Shown here in pieces: positions 16,963 through 26,028 of a stretch of DNA of 64,000 nucleotides. Each line of letters begins with the position of its first letter. Position 1 is the stretch's first letter. The notes beneath the pieces are model-generated. The model did not search any database. It saw nothing but the letters and a program-made list of their open reading frames with translations, and was not told the origin of the DNA. The position numbers and the translations under genes were made by a program. Source of the DNA: DATAFF01 sp044870245 (GTDB lineage Bacteria > Pseudomonadota > Alphaproteobacteria > Rhizobiales > Aestuariivirgaceae); contig JBIOYR010000124.1 of assembly GCA_044870245.1 (NCBI GenBank), forward strand, positions 17,064 through 81,063, read 5' to 3'.

Positions 16963-18582
16963 GTGCTGTCCTCCACGGTCGAGGCCGATCCTGCGAGAGT
17001 GGGCACGCTCTCCGCACTGCGACGTTTGCTGGTCGACAGTCGAATGCCGCTGCTGGTCGGTGTCGCCTACTATCTCGGCGCCCAGTTCGCCTTCCTGATC
17101 GGAACCCTGTCGGATCAGATATTCGCGCTGTTCTGGCCGCCCAATGTGATCCTCTTCTGCGCGCTCCTGTTCCGGCCTCGCCGCGAATGGCCGGTCCTGA
17201 TCATCGCCGCCTTTGTCGCCCATGTCATTGCCGAGATCGGCGTCGGGATGCCGCTCCCGCAGTTGCTGGTCGCCTTTGCCACCAACTGTCTCGTGGCCTT
17301 GCTCAATGCCTATGCCGTTCGCCGCCTGCTCGATCCGCCACCCTGGCTCGGCACCTTCCAACGCATGGGCATCTACGTCCTGGTCACCGCCGGCATCAAC
17401 CCTGCCGTCGCGGCGCTCGGCGGCGCCTTCGTGCCGATCCTGGGAGGAGGGCCGTTCGAGGACTATTGGCTGTTCTGGTCGCTTTGGTATCTCGCAAACG
17501 CCCTGCCGAGCGTCACCCTTGGTCCGGTGCTGCTGATTTGGCTGGCCGAGCCTCCCCGTTGGCCCGGCTGGAAGGCGCCGTTCCAGCTCATCGAGCCCGC
17601 AGCCATTGCTGCCGCTCTCATCGCCATCAGCCTGCTCTCGGCCGAGCTGGCCGGGAGGTTCGCTCTTCATATCTTCCTGCCGGCCATTCTGCTCCTGCCG
17701 CTGCCGGTCATCATCTTCGCCTCGATCCGCTACGGCGAGAAGGGTGCAAGCAGCACCATTCTGGTCATCGCCACCATCATGATCTGGTCCACCTTGCGCG
17801 GCCATGGCTTGTTCTCCGGCCAGGAGCAGGAGATGAGCGTCCTGTCTCTTCAGCTTTTCCTCACCGGTCTCTCGATACCGATCCTCCTGCTGGGAGCGAT
17901 GGTTGAGGAGCTGCACAATGCCGGGAAGACCACGCGGGCGCTCGCCGCCTCCCTGATGCGCGCCCAGGACGAAGAACGACGGCGCATCGCCCGCGACCTG
18001 CATGACTCGACCGGTCAAAACCTCATCGCCGCGAGCTTGCTCGCCGGACGCCTCAGAGACAGCCTGACCACCGAGGCCATGCCGCTTCTCCACGAGCTGG
18101 AGCAAAATCTCAAGCAGTCGAACCGCGAGCTTCGCACCGTCTCCTACCTCCTCCATCCTCCCTATCTCGACGAGGCGGGTCTCGGTCTTGCCCTGCGCTA
18201 TTTTCTCGAGGGCTTCGAGGAACGCAGCGGCATCCAGGTCGACCTCGAGATCGGCGAGACCATTGGCCGGCTGGCAAGGGACAGCGAGCTTGTCGTCTTT
18301 CGTGTCGTCCAGGAGGCGCTCACCAATGTCGCGCGCCATTCGGGAAGCACCACGGCCGTGATCCGCCTGACCCGACAGAGCGACGAGGGCGGGCGTATCC
18401 TGCTCACCATCGAGGACTTCGGCAAGGGCATGAGCGACCGAACCCTGGACGGCCCGGGTCCGGTGTCAAGCGGCCTCGGCCTGATCAGCATGCGCGAGCG
18501 CCTGGCGCAGATCGGCGGTCGGCTCCAGATCGATTCGACAGAAGGGCATACCCTTCTGCAGGCGGTCATCCCACCCTATTGA
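16963..18582 (+). CDS. MASE1-domain histidine kinase (NarX/DesK type)
   Basis: The 539-residue kinase begins with a MASE1 membrane sensor of about eight helices (residues about 25-310; PLLVGVAYYLGAQFAFLIG, then ALFWPPNVILFCALLF). The HisKA_3 dimerisation domain follows with EERRRIARDLHDSTGQN and phosphoacceptor His347. The ATPase domain shows the N box QEALTNVARH (N455) and the G box SSGLGLISMRERLAQIGG. Family knowledge: MASE1 binds an unidentified ligand in the membrane. The start is GTG at 16963 after GGGGAGGGAC. It is divergent from the response regulator at 16155-16793. The last 7 nt overlap a small antisense gene. Confidence 0.92.
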   Translation: MLSSTVEADPARVGTLSALRRLLVDSRMPLLVGVAYYLGAQFAFLIGTLSDQIFALFWPPNVILFCALLFRPRREWPVLIIAAFVAHVIAEIGVGMPLPQLLVAFATNCLVALLNAYAVRRLLDPPPWLGTFQRMGIYVLVTAGINPAVAALGGAFVPILGGGPFEDYWLFWSLWYLANALPSVTLGPVLLIWLAEPPRWPGWKAPFQLIEPAAIAAALIAISLLSAELAGRFALHIFLPAILLLPLPVIIFASIRYGEKGASSTILVIATIMIWSTLRGHGLFSGQEQEMSVLSLQLFLTGLSIPILLLGAMVEELHNAGKTTRALAASLMRAQDEERRRIARDLHDSTGQNLIAASLLAGRLRDSLTTEAMPLLHELEQNLKQSNRELRTVSYLLHPPYLDEAGLGLALRYFLEGFEERSGIQVDLEIGETIGRLARDSELVVFRVVQEALTNVARHSGSTTAVIRLTRQSDEGGRILLTIEDFGKGMSDRTLDGPGPVSSGLGLISMRERLAQIGGRLQIDSTEGHTLLQAVIPPY

Positions 18583-18695
18583 GGCGGAAGCGCAAACACT
18601 GCCCAGATCAAGCCGATGTCGGCCATGATCGTCGCGAGGACCAGAGCGGCGAAGGCTCGTATGAGAAACCGTTCATCGCAGACGGGAGAGGACAT
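18576..18695 (-). CDS. 39-residue single-pass membrane peptide
   Basis: A short reading frame on the minus strand begins with ATG at 18693-18695 and ends in TAG at 18576-18578. It has AAGGAGG 7 nt upstream of the ATG, among the best ribosome binding sites in the window. The product has a charged N terminus (MSSPVCDERFLIR) and one hydrophobic helix (AFAALVLATIMADIGLIWAV), typical of a small membrane protein. Its last 7 bases overlap the 3' end of the MASE1 kinase gene on the other strand. It lies downstream of the metallophosphoesterase gene on the same strand. Function unknown. Confidence 0.55.
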   Translation of the reverse strand: MSSPVCDERFLIRAFAALVLATIMADIGLIWAVFALPPQ

Positions 18696-18847
18696 GGACG
18701 GCCTCCTTCCACCCCGACATTCCGGCTAGCCCCTCGCGGCAGCACGGTCCGCCTTTCCGCCTTCGGAGAAACCGCAGTCTGCTCTCTCGATACTATAGGC
18801 ATCTCGGGCCACCCCCTATCGGGGGACACCCTGAAAATGTCCGAGAT

Positions 18848-20608
18848 TTACCCTGACGCAGCGCTGTCATGCGGCGGCGCCACGCCCTCTATGCGGATCT
18901 CCTCGGGCTGTCCGAGCGCAACATTGCCATCGGCGGTGCGTAGCAGCGTGTGAATGTAGAAGCTGGTGGCGACCTCGTCCGTCGCCTCCATGACCGGTGA
19001 GGGTGCGGAGACCACCAGGAGGCCCATGCATTCGCCGATCCAGTCGAAATGCCGGTGGCCATGCATCAGCACCACGCGTCCCGTCAGCGACTGCAGCTGA
19101 CGGATCATCCAATTGCCGTTGATCAGCACCGTTCCGACGCGCTCCGACAAGCTGTGCGCCTTGCGAGGGTATTCCACCAGATGATGGTGAAGCGCAATGA
19201 TCCAGCAGGCATCCGGATAGGCGTCGGCGATCGCCCGGATCGATGTCAGCTGCTCGACGGAGATCATGCCCAACGCATTGGTGAAGGAGAAGTGCGTGTC
19301 GGCATTGGAATTGATCAGCATGACCCCGAGCCCGTCATCGGTGGCCGGCGGCAGGATCATCGGAAAGGCCCGCGCCCACAGCTCCTTCTGCTTGGCATTG
19401 AGCCGAGGCCTGCCGTGATCGGCATAGCGCACCATCCAGCTCAGCTGCGGATTGAGAGCGTGGCGAAGGCTCGGGCCGAGTCGCATCCGCGACTGATCCA
19501 TGACATGGACCCGCTCGCCCATGAGACGGTACATCGAGAACAGCGTGCGAAACTTTCGCAAGCGCTTGTTTGGGGTCCCCGGCAAGTCGAGGCGCGCCGG
19601 ATTCGCTCGGTCGACGATGTTGACGTCGTGATTGCCCGGCACCATCAGGATCCGTTCGGCAATCCAGGGATATGGCCGCAATGCCTCATGGAACTCGGCC
19701 CATTCGGTGGAGCGGCCGGCATCCGTCATGTCGCCGGTGACGAGGACGAGATCGACGGGATCGGCGGCGTGGATGGCGCTGAGCCGGGCCAGCGCCCGCT
19801 TGAGCCGGTGGTTCCCCTGCGGCCCCGACCGGCCGCTTTCGATGCGGAAGCCATAGGTCTCCCCCACGACGTGAAGATCGGAAAGATGGGCGACGCGCCA
19901 GGAGCGGCCGCTCGGTGAACCGCGCTCGAAATGCCTTACGTCATGCGGCTGTGCCGTCCAGGCATCGATGAAACCCCAGACCAGCGACGCTGCGGCGAGA
20001 TAGGAGGCAACGAGCACGACCCCGTTGGCGATCGCCGCCACCATCACACGGGTCGGCGAGGACGCATCGATCGGCGCCACGATGAACCGCGCGCTTGGCC
20101 ATGCCGCCAGCACGGCAAGCACCGCCAGGAGGCTGAGGACGATCCCCGCGCCGGCCGCCGCGATGGCGCGCACCCGCGCGCGCGCCGTGCCGCGCGCCCG
20201 CGGCACCAGCACCGCCTCGACGAGCTGCCGCACCGCCTCGCGCAGCATCACATAGACCGGCTGGATGACGATCGCATTGAGCGACCAGAAGCTCTGCTCC
20301 GCCAGCCTGAACAGTCGCAGCCCGCCGAACAGGCCAACGAGCAGGGCGGCGAGGAAAATCACTATCGGCCATATGTCGAGGACGGACGAGCGAACCGCCT
20401 GCGACACCACCTGAAGCCAGACGGATATCAAGAGCGGCGCCAGCCCGAGGAGAAATCCCGGCAAGAGGATGAGAGCCGTCGACACGAAGATGAGCCGCGG
20501 CAGGCTGATCTCGGCCAGCATGCTGCCGGTGATCGCCAGCAGCGACCGTTTCTTGGTGCTCGACGCATCATCCTCGATGTCGCCGGAGCGCGGATCGATC
20601 ACCGGCAT
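18848..20608 (-). CDS. Membrane-anchored metallophosphoesterase
   Basis: The product of about 586 residues has four to five membrane helices in its first 220 residues (LIFVSTALILLPGFLLGLAP, WPIVIFLAALLVGLFGG, IVLSLLAVLAVLAAW, VMVAAIANGVVLVASYLA). A calcineurin-like phosphoesterase domain follows, with the metal motifs HLSDLHV, GDMTD, PGNHD, HHH and HGHRH in order. It is probably a cytoplasm-facing or periplasmic phosphohydrolase; the substrate is unknown. The ATG at 20608 overlaps the stop of the upstream MocR gene (TGATG), so the two are translationally coupled. The in-frame TTG at 20611 is an alternative. Confidence 0.85.
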   Translation of the reverse strand: MPVIDPRSGDIEDDASSTKKRSLLAITGSMLAEISLPRLIFVSTALILLPGFLLGLAPLLISVWLQVVSQAVRSSVLDIWPIVIFLAALLVGLFGGLRLFRLAEQSFWSLNAIVIQPVYVMLREAVRQLVEAVLVPRARGTARARVRAIAAAGAGIVLSLLAVLAVLAAWPSARFIVAPIDASSPTRVMVAAIANGVVLVASYLAAASLVWGFIDAWTAQPHDVRHFERGSPSGRSWRVAHLSDLHVVGETYGFRIESGRSGPQGNHRLKRALARLSAIHAADPVDLVLVTGDMTDAGRSTEWAEFHEALRPYPWIAERILMVPGNHDVNIVDRANPARLDLPGTPNKRLRKFRTLFSMYRLMGERVHVMDQSRMRLGPSLRHALNPQLSWMVRYADHGRPRLNAKQKELWARAFPMILPPATDDGLGVMLINSNADTHFSFTNALGMISVEQLTSIRAIADAYPDACWIIALHHHLVEYPRKAHSLSERVGTVLINGNWMIRQLQSLTGRVVLMHGHRHFDWIGECMGLLVVSAPSPVMEATDEVATSFYIHTLLRTADGNVALGQPEEIRIEGVAPPHDSAASG

Positions 20609-22068
20609 CAAGCTCTGAGCCTCGGGCCGGCCAGATGCGATCTGGCGACCCGCGCCGCCGCCTCCCCCAGCCGCCGCGCCGCTTCCGTCAGCTCCTGCAC
20701 CTCGAAGCCGGAGAAGCCGAGAATGAACCCATCACGCCCCTCGCCGCGACGGATCCGTGTTTCCGAGATCAGCAAGGCATCGACCTCGGCCATCTCCCTG
20801 ATGCGCTGGCCGGCATCGAACGCCAGCGTCGGCGGAAGATAGGCGACGAGATGGAGCCCTTGCGAGGGCACCGCGATCTGAAGCGCCTCGCCGGCCGCCC
20901 GCTTGAGCGTCGCCGCCAGCGCATCGCGCGCCGCTCGGTAACGGCTCCGCATGCGGCGAACATGGTTGAGCAGCACGCCCTCCGCCATGAGATCGCCGAC
21001 AGCGCCATCCAGCAGGCCTGGCGGGAAGCGATCGAACCCGGCGCGTGCCGCCACCACCCGATCGACTGCCTTGGGCGGCAGCACCGCATAGGCAAGCCTC
21101 ATGCCCGGAAAGAGCGTCTTGGAGAATGTTCCGAGATAGATGACCTCGCCGCCCTGGGCGAGGCCGGCAAGCGCGGTGAGCGGCGGCCCCGCATAACGAA
21201 ACTCGCTGTCGTAATCATCCTCGAAGATGAAGCTCTGGCGTTCGCAGGCCCAGGAGAGAAGCGCCACCCGCCGCGCCATGCTCATCGTCACGCCGGTCGG
21301 GAACTGGTGCGAAGGCGTGACATAGACCGCCTTCGCCGTCGGCGCGATACGCCGGCCTGCAGCGCTGTCGAGTCCCTCGGCATCGACCGGGACCGCCATC
21401 GGAACGAGACCCGACGCCTCGAAGGTCCGCCGCGCTGCCGGGTAGCCCGGATCCTCCATCCAGACTCGATCGCCGAGTCCCAGCAATGCGACCGTGCATA
21501 GCCGGACGGCGTGCTGCGTTCCGCTCGTCACGAGAATGGAGCCGGGATCGCAGCGGAAACCGCGATTGGCCGCCAGATAGGCGGCGATCTGCTCGCGCAA
21601 CTGAGCGCTGCCCCGCGGATCGCCATAGCCGAGCCTCGCTTGATCGGCATGGGCGGCTTGCCGACGCAGAGCCGCCCCGAGCTTTCCGAGCAGCATTCCG
21701 TCCGCACAAGCATGACCGAGCGCGAACGGCCGTCGAACGGCCGTCTGCCAACGATCCGGGCGTTGAACCGAAGGTGCCTGTGGTCGCGGCGGCAGGATCG
21801 GCGCGACATAGGTGCCTGCGCCGGTTCTGGTCTCGACGAAGCCGTCGCTCGACAGGTGCTCATAGGCCGCGATGATCGCATTGCGGCGCACCCCGAGCTG
21901 CCGTGCGAGCGCTCGGCTCGACGGCAGGCGTAAGCCCGCGGTGAGGCGACCGTCGAGTATTGCGCTGCGGATCGCCCGATTGACCTGCAGCGACTGATTT
22001 CCGGCCGCAGGATCAAGCTGCAGCGGCACCTCGAGCACATCCCGCTGTCGTTTGGAAGTGGTCGGCAT
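20608..22068 (-). CDS. MocR-type transcriptional regulator
   Basis: The product of about 486 residues has an N-terminal GntR winged helix (RAIRSAILDGRLTAGLRLPS, then VRRNAIIAAYEHLSSDGFVE) and a fold-type I aminotransferase domain (LVTSGTQHAVRLC, YVTPSHQFPTG, IFEDDYDSEFRY, YLGTFSKTLFPGMRLAYAV). The Lys in TFSKTLFPG is the expected PLP ligand. The ATG at 22068 places the HTH at the normal distance; ATG 22101 is an alternative. It is divergent from the pyridoxamine-phosphate-oxidase-like gene, which is a classic MocR target arrangement, and is coupled by a TGATG overlap to the metallophosphoesterase gene. Confidence 0.9.
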   Translation of the reverse strand: MPTTSKRQRDVLEVPLQLDPAAGNQSLQVNRAIRSAILDGRLTAGLRLPSSRALARQLGVRRNAIIAAYEHLSSDGFVETRTGAGTYVAPILPPRPQAPSVQRPDRWQTAVRRPFALGHACADGMLLGKLGAALRRQAAHADQARLGYGDPRGSAQLREQIAAYLAANRGFRCDPGSILVTSGTQHAVRLCTVALLGLGDRVWMEDPGYPAARRTFEASGLVPMAVPVDAEGLDSAAGRRIAPTAKAVYVTPSHQFPTGVTMSMARRVALLSWACERQSFIFEDDYDSEFRYAGPPLTALAGLAQGGEVIYLGTFSKTLFPGMRLAYAVLPPKAVDRVVAARAGFDRFPPGLLDGAVGDLMAEGVLLNHVRRMRSRYRAARDALAATLKRAAGEALQIAVPSQGLHLVAYLPPTLAFDAGQRIREMAEVDALLISETRIRRGEGRDGFILGFSGFEVQELTEAARRLGEAAARVARSHLAGPRLRA

Positions 22069-22141
22069 TTCGCTACCAGAATTGGCCCTATCTCCGACCA
22101 TTTTAGCATGCGATGACCGGCCATCAAGCTTGGAGGCAGCC

Positions 22142-22873
22142 ATGCCGGACGATCACGCGCCCCACTACCCGATCGATGCGGTCAACCGTGTCAAGCGCCG
22201 GCATGATCGCGGCCACTACGATCATGCAACGGTCCATGCGCTGCTCGATTCTGCCGCCTTCTGTCATGTCTCCTACGTCATTGACGGGCAGCCCTTTTGC
22301 ACGCCGACATTGTTCTGGCGCGAGGGCGCGCGGCTCTACTGGCACGGCAGCAGCGCCAGCCGCATGCTGCGCAATCTCTCTCTGGCGGAGCCGGCTTGCC
22401 TGACCGTCACCCATCTCGACAGCCTCATCTTGGCGCGCTCCGGCTTCAACCATTCGGCGGACTACCGCTCGGTGATGGCGTTCGGTCGGGCCAGGCTGGT
22501 CGACAAGCCCGACGAGAAGCGCCACGCCCTGACCATGATGGTCGATCGGTTCTTTCCGGGACGGACCGCCAGGCTTCGTGCGATGTCGCCGCAGGAGTTC
22601 AAGGCAACCGCCGTGATCACCATGGCGATCGAGCGGGCTTCAGCCAAGGTCCGCGCCAAGGGAGTGGCCGATGACGAGGAGGATTACCTTCTGCCGATTT
22701 ATGCCGAACGGCTCCCGATACGCATGGTCATCGGCGATGCCGAGCCATGCCCGCGGCTCCTCGCCGGTGTGCCGCGCAGCGACGATCTCGCTGCCTATCG
22801 CTCCGGCCGGCCGCTCGAGGAAGCTGTCAGGGAGGCGTACTCACGCTCCTATCCGATTGAAACACGCGACTAG
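22142..22873 (+). CDS. Pyridoxamine 5'-phosphate oxidase-family flavin-binding protein
   Basis: The 243-residue protein fits the Pyridox_ox_2 family: AFCHVSYVIDGQPFCTPTLF near residues 38-57, LYWHGSSASRML near 66-77 and ACLTVTHLDSLIL near 85-97, the split-barrel fold that binds FMN or F420-like cofactors. These proteins are common partners of MocR regulators, and here the gene is divergent from one. The ATG at 22142 has GGAGG at 22131-22135. A direct role in vitamin B6 synthesis is unlikely because the family is distant from PdxH. Confidence 0.85.
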   Translation: MPDDHAPHYPIDAVNRVKRRHDRGHYDHATVHALLDSAAFCHVSYVIDGQPFCTPTLFWREGARLYWHGSSASRMLRNLSLAEPACLTVTHLDSLILARSGFNHSADYRSVMAFGRARLVDKPDEKRHALTMMVDRFFPGRTARLRAMSPQEFKATAVITMAIERASAKVRAKGVADDEEDYLLPIYAERLPIRMVIGDAEPCPRLLAGVPRSDDLAAYRSGRPLEEAVREAYSRSYPIETRD

Positions 22874-24240
22874 CGGTATCGGAGATTGCTGAAGGTTTGC
22901 CGGGCGAGCGCTGGAAACCGCGCCGCCTGCAACAGTCCGCGTGTTCCAAGGAATGTCAGTATCGCGAGCCACAGACCGCTATTGCCCAGCGACCGTGTCA
23001 GCCACCACGCGGCGAAATAGAGCACCAGCGTGACCAGCATCAGATTCCGCATGTCGCGCGTCCATGTCGCGCCGATATAGATGCCGTCATAGGTGAAGGC
23101 GAATGTGCCGATGACCGAGGCGAGCGCGGCATAGACGAGGTAGTGGCGCGCCGCATGGCGAACCTCTTCATTCGATGTCATCAGATCGATCAGCTGCGGA
23201 CCGAGGACGAGCAGGATGATCGTGGCGGCGATGCCGAAGCCGAAACCCCAGGACAGCGACAGCTTGACCGCGCGCGAGAACGCAGCGTCGTTGCGCGCTC
23301 CCACTGCGCGACCGCACAATTGCTCCGCTGCCGACGCGAAGCCGTCGAGAAAGAACGCCCCCACCAGCACGAAATTGTGCAACACCGAATTGGCCGCCAG
23401 CACCACATCGCCGGCGCGCGCTCCTTGCGCCGCAAAGAACAGCCATGCAGCGATCAGCGCGGCGGTGCGGATCAGGATGTCGCGGTTGATCAGGAACATG
23501 CGCATGATCCGCTGGACATCGAACACCCGGGCGGCATCGGGCAGGCGCATTCCGAGGATGCGCAATGCCATGACGAGCCCGATTGCAGCGCCGGTCGCCT
23601 CCGCGATCACCGTGGCCAGCGCCGCACCGGCGATACCCATTTCGAGATGAATCACGAACAAGGCGATCATCGCGGCATTGGTCACGTTGATGACGACCTG
23701 AAGCGCCAGCGCGGTGTTGGCGCGGGCAAGCCCGACGAACCATCCGAGCAGCGTGTAATTCGCCAATGCGAGTGGCGCCGACCAGATGCGGATCGCGAGA
23801 TAGATCTGCGCCGCCTGGGTGACCTCGGGGCTTGCACCCATCAGCGCATAGGTGGCGGCGGCGAGCGGCACCTGCAGGGCGATCAGCGCCAGCCCGATCA
23901 GGCCGGCAAGCAGCAGCGCGCGGACCAGCGTGGCCCGCTCCTCCGCCACGTCGCCGGCCCCGAGCGCCTGGGCGGTGAGGGCGACCGTCCCCATTCTGAG
24001 AAATCCGAACAGCCAGAACAGGCAGTCGAACACCACCGACGACATGGCGACCGCGCCGAGCACATGTGCTTGCCCGAGCCTTCCGATCACCGCCGTCGCG
24101 ACCACGCCGAGCAATGGCGTCGTCGCATTCGACAGCGTCATCGGCACCGCAATCGCGAGCACGCGTGCATTGGTGACCCTATAGCGTCGCGGCAACTCGC
24201 TCGAGCTCAGGCCGGAGGAGCGCGCTCCCCCTTGCGTCAT
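22870..24240 (-). CDS. MATE-family efflux transporter (DinF type)
   Basis: The product of about 456 residues has about 12 hydrophobic segments in two MATE halves, beginning VLAIAVPMTLSNATTPLLGV, a typical MATE/DinF opening, with internal repeats of that motif pattern. It is probably a cation-coupled exporter of organic compounds. The ATG at 24240 overlaps the TGA of the transglutaminase gene (ATGA), so it is the fourth gene of the ATP-grasp / alpha-E / transglutaminase operon and is translationally coupled. It may export the product of that operon; this is inference. Its last bases overlap the stop of the convergent gene at 22142-22873 by 4 nt. Confidence 0.9.
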   Translation of the reverse strand: MTQGGARSSGLSSSELPRRYRVTNARVLAIAVPMTLSNATTPLLGVVATAVIGRLGQAHVLGAVAMSSVVFDCLFWLFGFLRMGTVALTAQALGAGDVAEERATLVRALLLAGLIGLALIALQVPLAAATYALMGASPEVTQAAQIYLAIRIWSAPLALANYTLLGWFVGLARANTALALQVVINVTNAAMIALFVIHLEMGIAGAALATVIAEATGAAIGLVMALRILGMRLPDAARVFDVQRIMRMFLINRDILIRTAALIAAWLFFAAQGARAGDVVLAANSVLHNFVLVGAFFLDGFASAAEQLCGRAVGARNDAAFSRAVKLSLSWGFGFGIAATIILLVLGPQLIDLMTSNEEVRHAARHYLVYAALASVIGTFAFTYDGIYIGATWTRDMRNLMLVTLVLYFAAWWLTRSLGNSGLWLAILTFLGTRGLLQAARFPALARQTFSNLRYR

Positions 24241-25043
24241 TGCTGCTGCGCCTCCGACACCTCGACCTCCACCGCCAGCCTCTCGCCGTCGCCGCCGCGT
24301 CGGGTTCCGGCCACCGGCCTGACGCTTCGGGCGTCGAGCCCGGCGCAGAGACGCACATAGCGATCGGTAGGGCATATCCGGTTGGCGCAGTCAAATCCCA
24401 CCCATCCGAGCCCTGGCACCAGCGACTCGGCCCAGCCATGCCCGGCTTCGGCGAAGTCGTTGCCCTCCAACAACAGATAGCCCGAGACATAGCGGCTCGG
24501 CACGCCGCAATGGCGCGCCGCGGTGATGAAGACATGGGCATGGTCCTGGCACACGCCGCGACCGCCGGCCAGCGCTTCGCCGGCGGTGGTATGGGCATGC
24601 GTGACGCAGGTCTCGTAGTCGATCCGGTCGCGCACGAGATTCATCAGGCCATGCAGCAGCTCGAGGCCGGAGAGCTTTCCAAGGGCTTCCGTCAGCTCGA
24701 TGATCGCCGCATCGGCCACGGTGGCCGGGGTTTGCCGCAAGAACAGCGCATCAGGCACAGGTCCCGGGACATCGGGCAGGACGCCCGCCCGATCCTCGGT
24801 CGTCACCGTGCCGCGCGCGATAATCGACACCTCTTCATGCAATCCCGATTGGCTGATGAGATGGGTCTGATTGCCGAAGCAGTCCATATAGCTCAGTGCC
24901 TGCTCGATGCCCGGCGCCTCGATGGCCCATGACATCACCTTCTGCGCTGCCGTATCGCTCGGCGTCAGGTGCAGCCGCTGCAGCGAATAGCTGACGGGCC
25001 TGTCATAGACATAGCGGGTCCGGTGCCGGATTGCGATCAGCAA
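24237..25043 (-). CDS. Transglutaminase-like cysteine protease
   Basis: The 268-residue protein has an N-terminal bacterial transglutaminase-like domain (IRHRTRYVYDRPVSYSLQRL) and the papain-like catalytic core: GGRGVCQDHAHVFITAAR with the Cys near residue 163, GVPSRYVSGYLL, and GHGWAES with the catalytic His. The start is TTG at 25043, because an in-frame stop lies two codons upstream. It follows the alpha-E gene by about 10 nt. Family knowledge: this transglutaminase recurs with ATP-grasp and alpha-E proteins in a conserved bacterial operon, where a peptide-bond ligase and a peptidase are thought to form or trim a peptide tag or small peptide. Confidence 0.9.
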   Translation of the reverse strand: MLIAIRHRTRYVYDRPVSYSLQRLHLTPSDTAAQKVMSWAIEAPGIEQALSYMDCFGNQTHLISQSGLHEEVSIIARGTVTTEDRAGVLPDVPGPVPDALFLRQTPATVADAAIIELTEALGKLSGLELLHGLMNLVRDRIDYETCVTHAHTTAGEALAGGRGVCQDHAHVFITAARHCGVPSRYVSGYLLLEGNDFAEAGHGWAESLVPGLGWVGFDCANRICPTDRYVRLCAGLDARSVRPVAGTRRGGDGERLAVEVEVSEAQQQ

Positions 25044-25053
25044 GGCTCACCAC

Positions 25054-26028
25054 TCATGGAAAGTTGTAATCGGCTGCGATGCGGTTCGACAGCGCATTGT
25101 TCTGCTCCATGAAGCGACCGAGATATTCGTGGAGGCCCGATCGGAAGATCACCGACATGTCCTTGCCGGCGAGCTCCGCAGCAATGGCTTGAGCCGCCTG
25201 ATGGCAGGGACGACGCTCGCCGTAATTCTCGTAAAGACCGTCCAGCGCCTCGGTCACCCGCCGATAGCAGAACAGCAGCGAGCGCGGCATCTCCTCGCGC
25301 AGCATCAGAAACTCGGCAATGCGGAACGGCGTGTGGCCGCTGTCGCGATAGAGCCATCGATAGGCGCGTTTCGCCGATACCGAGCGCAGGATCTGGGCCC
25401 ATTGCTGCATGTCGGTCTCGCCGCCGACCGACACGCTGTCCGGCAGCAGCAGATAATACTTCACATCGATGATGCGCGCGGTGGAATCAGCCCGTTCGAT
25501 GAATGTGCCGAGCTGGCTGAAGGAGAACGTGTCCTTGCGCAACATGGTCGACACCATGGCGCCGCGAAACAGCATCGAGCGCTGGCGGACCCATTCAAGG
25601 AAGCCGGGCAGGCGAAAGGTTTCGATCTCGTCGGGCTTGACGCGGGAGAGGTCGTTCCAGGTGGTGTTCAGCGCCTCCCAGACGTCTCGCGTCAAGGCGG
25701 TCCGGACGGCGCGCGCATTGTTGCGGGCGGTGCTGATCGAGGAGCGGATGCTCCCGGGATTGCTCTCGTCGAACAGGAGATGCTGGATCACCTTGCTACC
25801 GGTGATCTCGCCATATTGTGCAATATAGCTCTGTTCGCAGCCGCAGCTCTGAAGCGTCGAGCGCCATTCGTCGCGATGGCCTTCGCTTGCCCGCGGCATG
25901 AGCGAAATGCGGTAGCCGACCTCGGCGAGGCGGGCCATGTTTTCGGCCCGCTCGACATAGCGTGACATCCAGTAGAGCGCTGCCGCCGAGCGGCCGAGCA
26001 AGATCTGGCCTAGTCTTCCAGAACCCAT
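25054..26028 (-). CDS. Alpha-E domain (DUF403) protein
   Basis: The 324-residue all-helical protein starts LLGRSAAALYWMSRYVERAE, the hallmark of alpha-E proteins, and keeps helices such as ENMARLAEVGYRISL and FIERADSTARIIDVKYY. No catalytic residues are known for the family; it is thought to work with the neighbouring ATP-grasp and transglutaminase. The ATG at 26028 overlaps the ATP-grasp gene by 19 nt; a TTG at about 26004 preceded by GGAAGA is a plausible alternative and gives the usual family N terminus. The gene is centred in a four-gene operon. Confidence 0.9.
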   Translation of the reverse strand: MGSGRLGQILLGRSAAALYWMSRYVERAENMARLAEVGYRISLMPRASEGHRDEWRSTLQSCGCEQSYIAQYGEITGSKVIQHLLFDESNPGSIRSSISTARNNARAVRTALTRDVWEALNTTWNDLSRVKPDEIETFRLPGFLEWVRQRSMLFRGAMVSTMLRKDTFSFSQLGTFIERADSTARIIDVKYYLLLPDSVSVGGETDMQQWAQILRSVSAKRAYRWLYRDSGHTPFRIAEFLMLREEMPRSLLFCYRRVTEALDGLYENYGERRPCHQAAQAIAAELAGKDMSVIFRSGLHEYLGRFMEQNNALSNRIAADYNFP

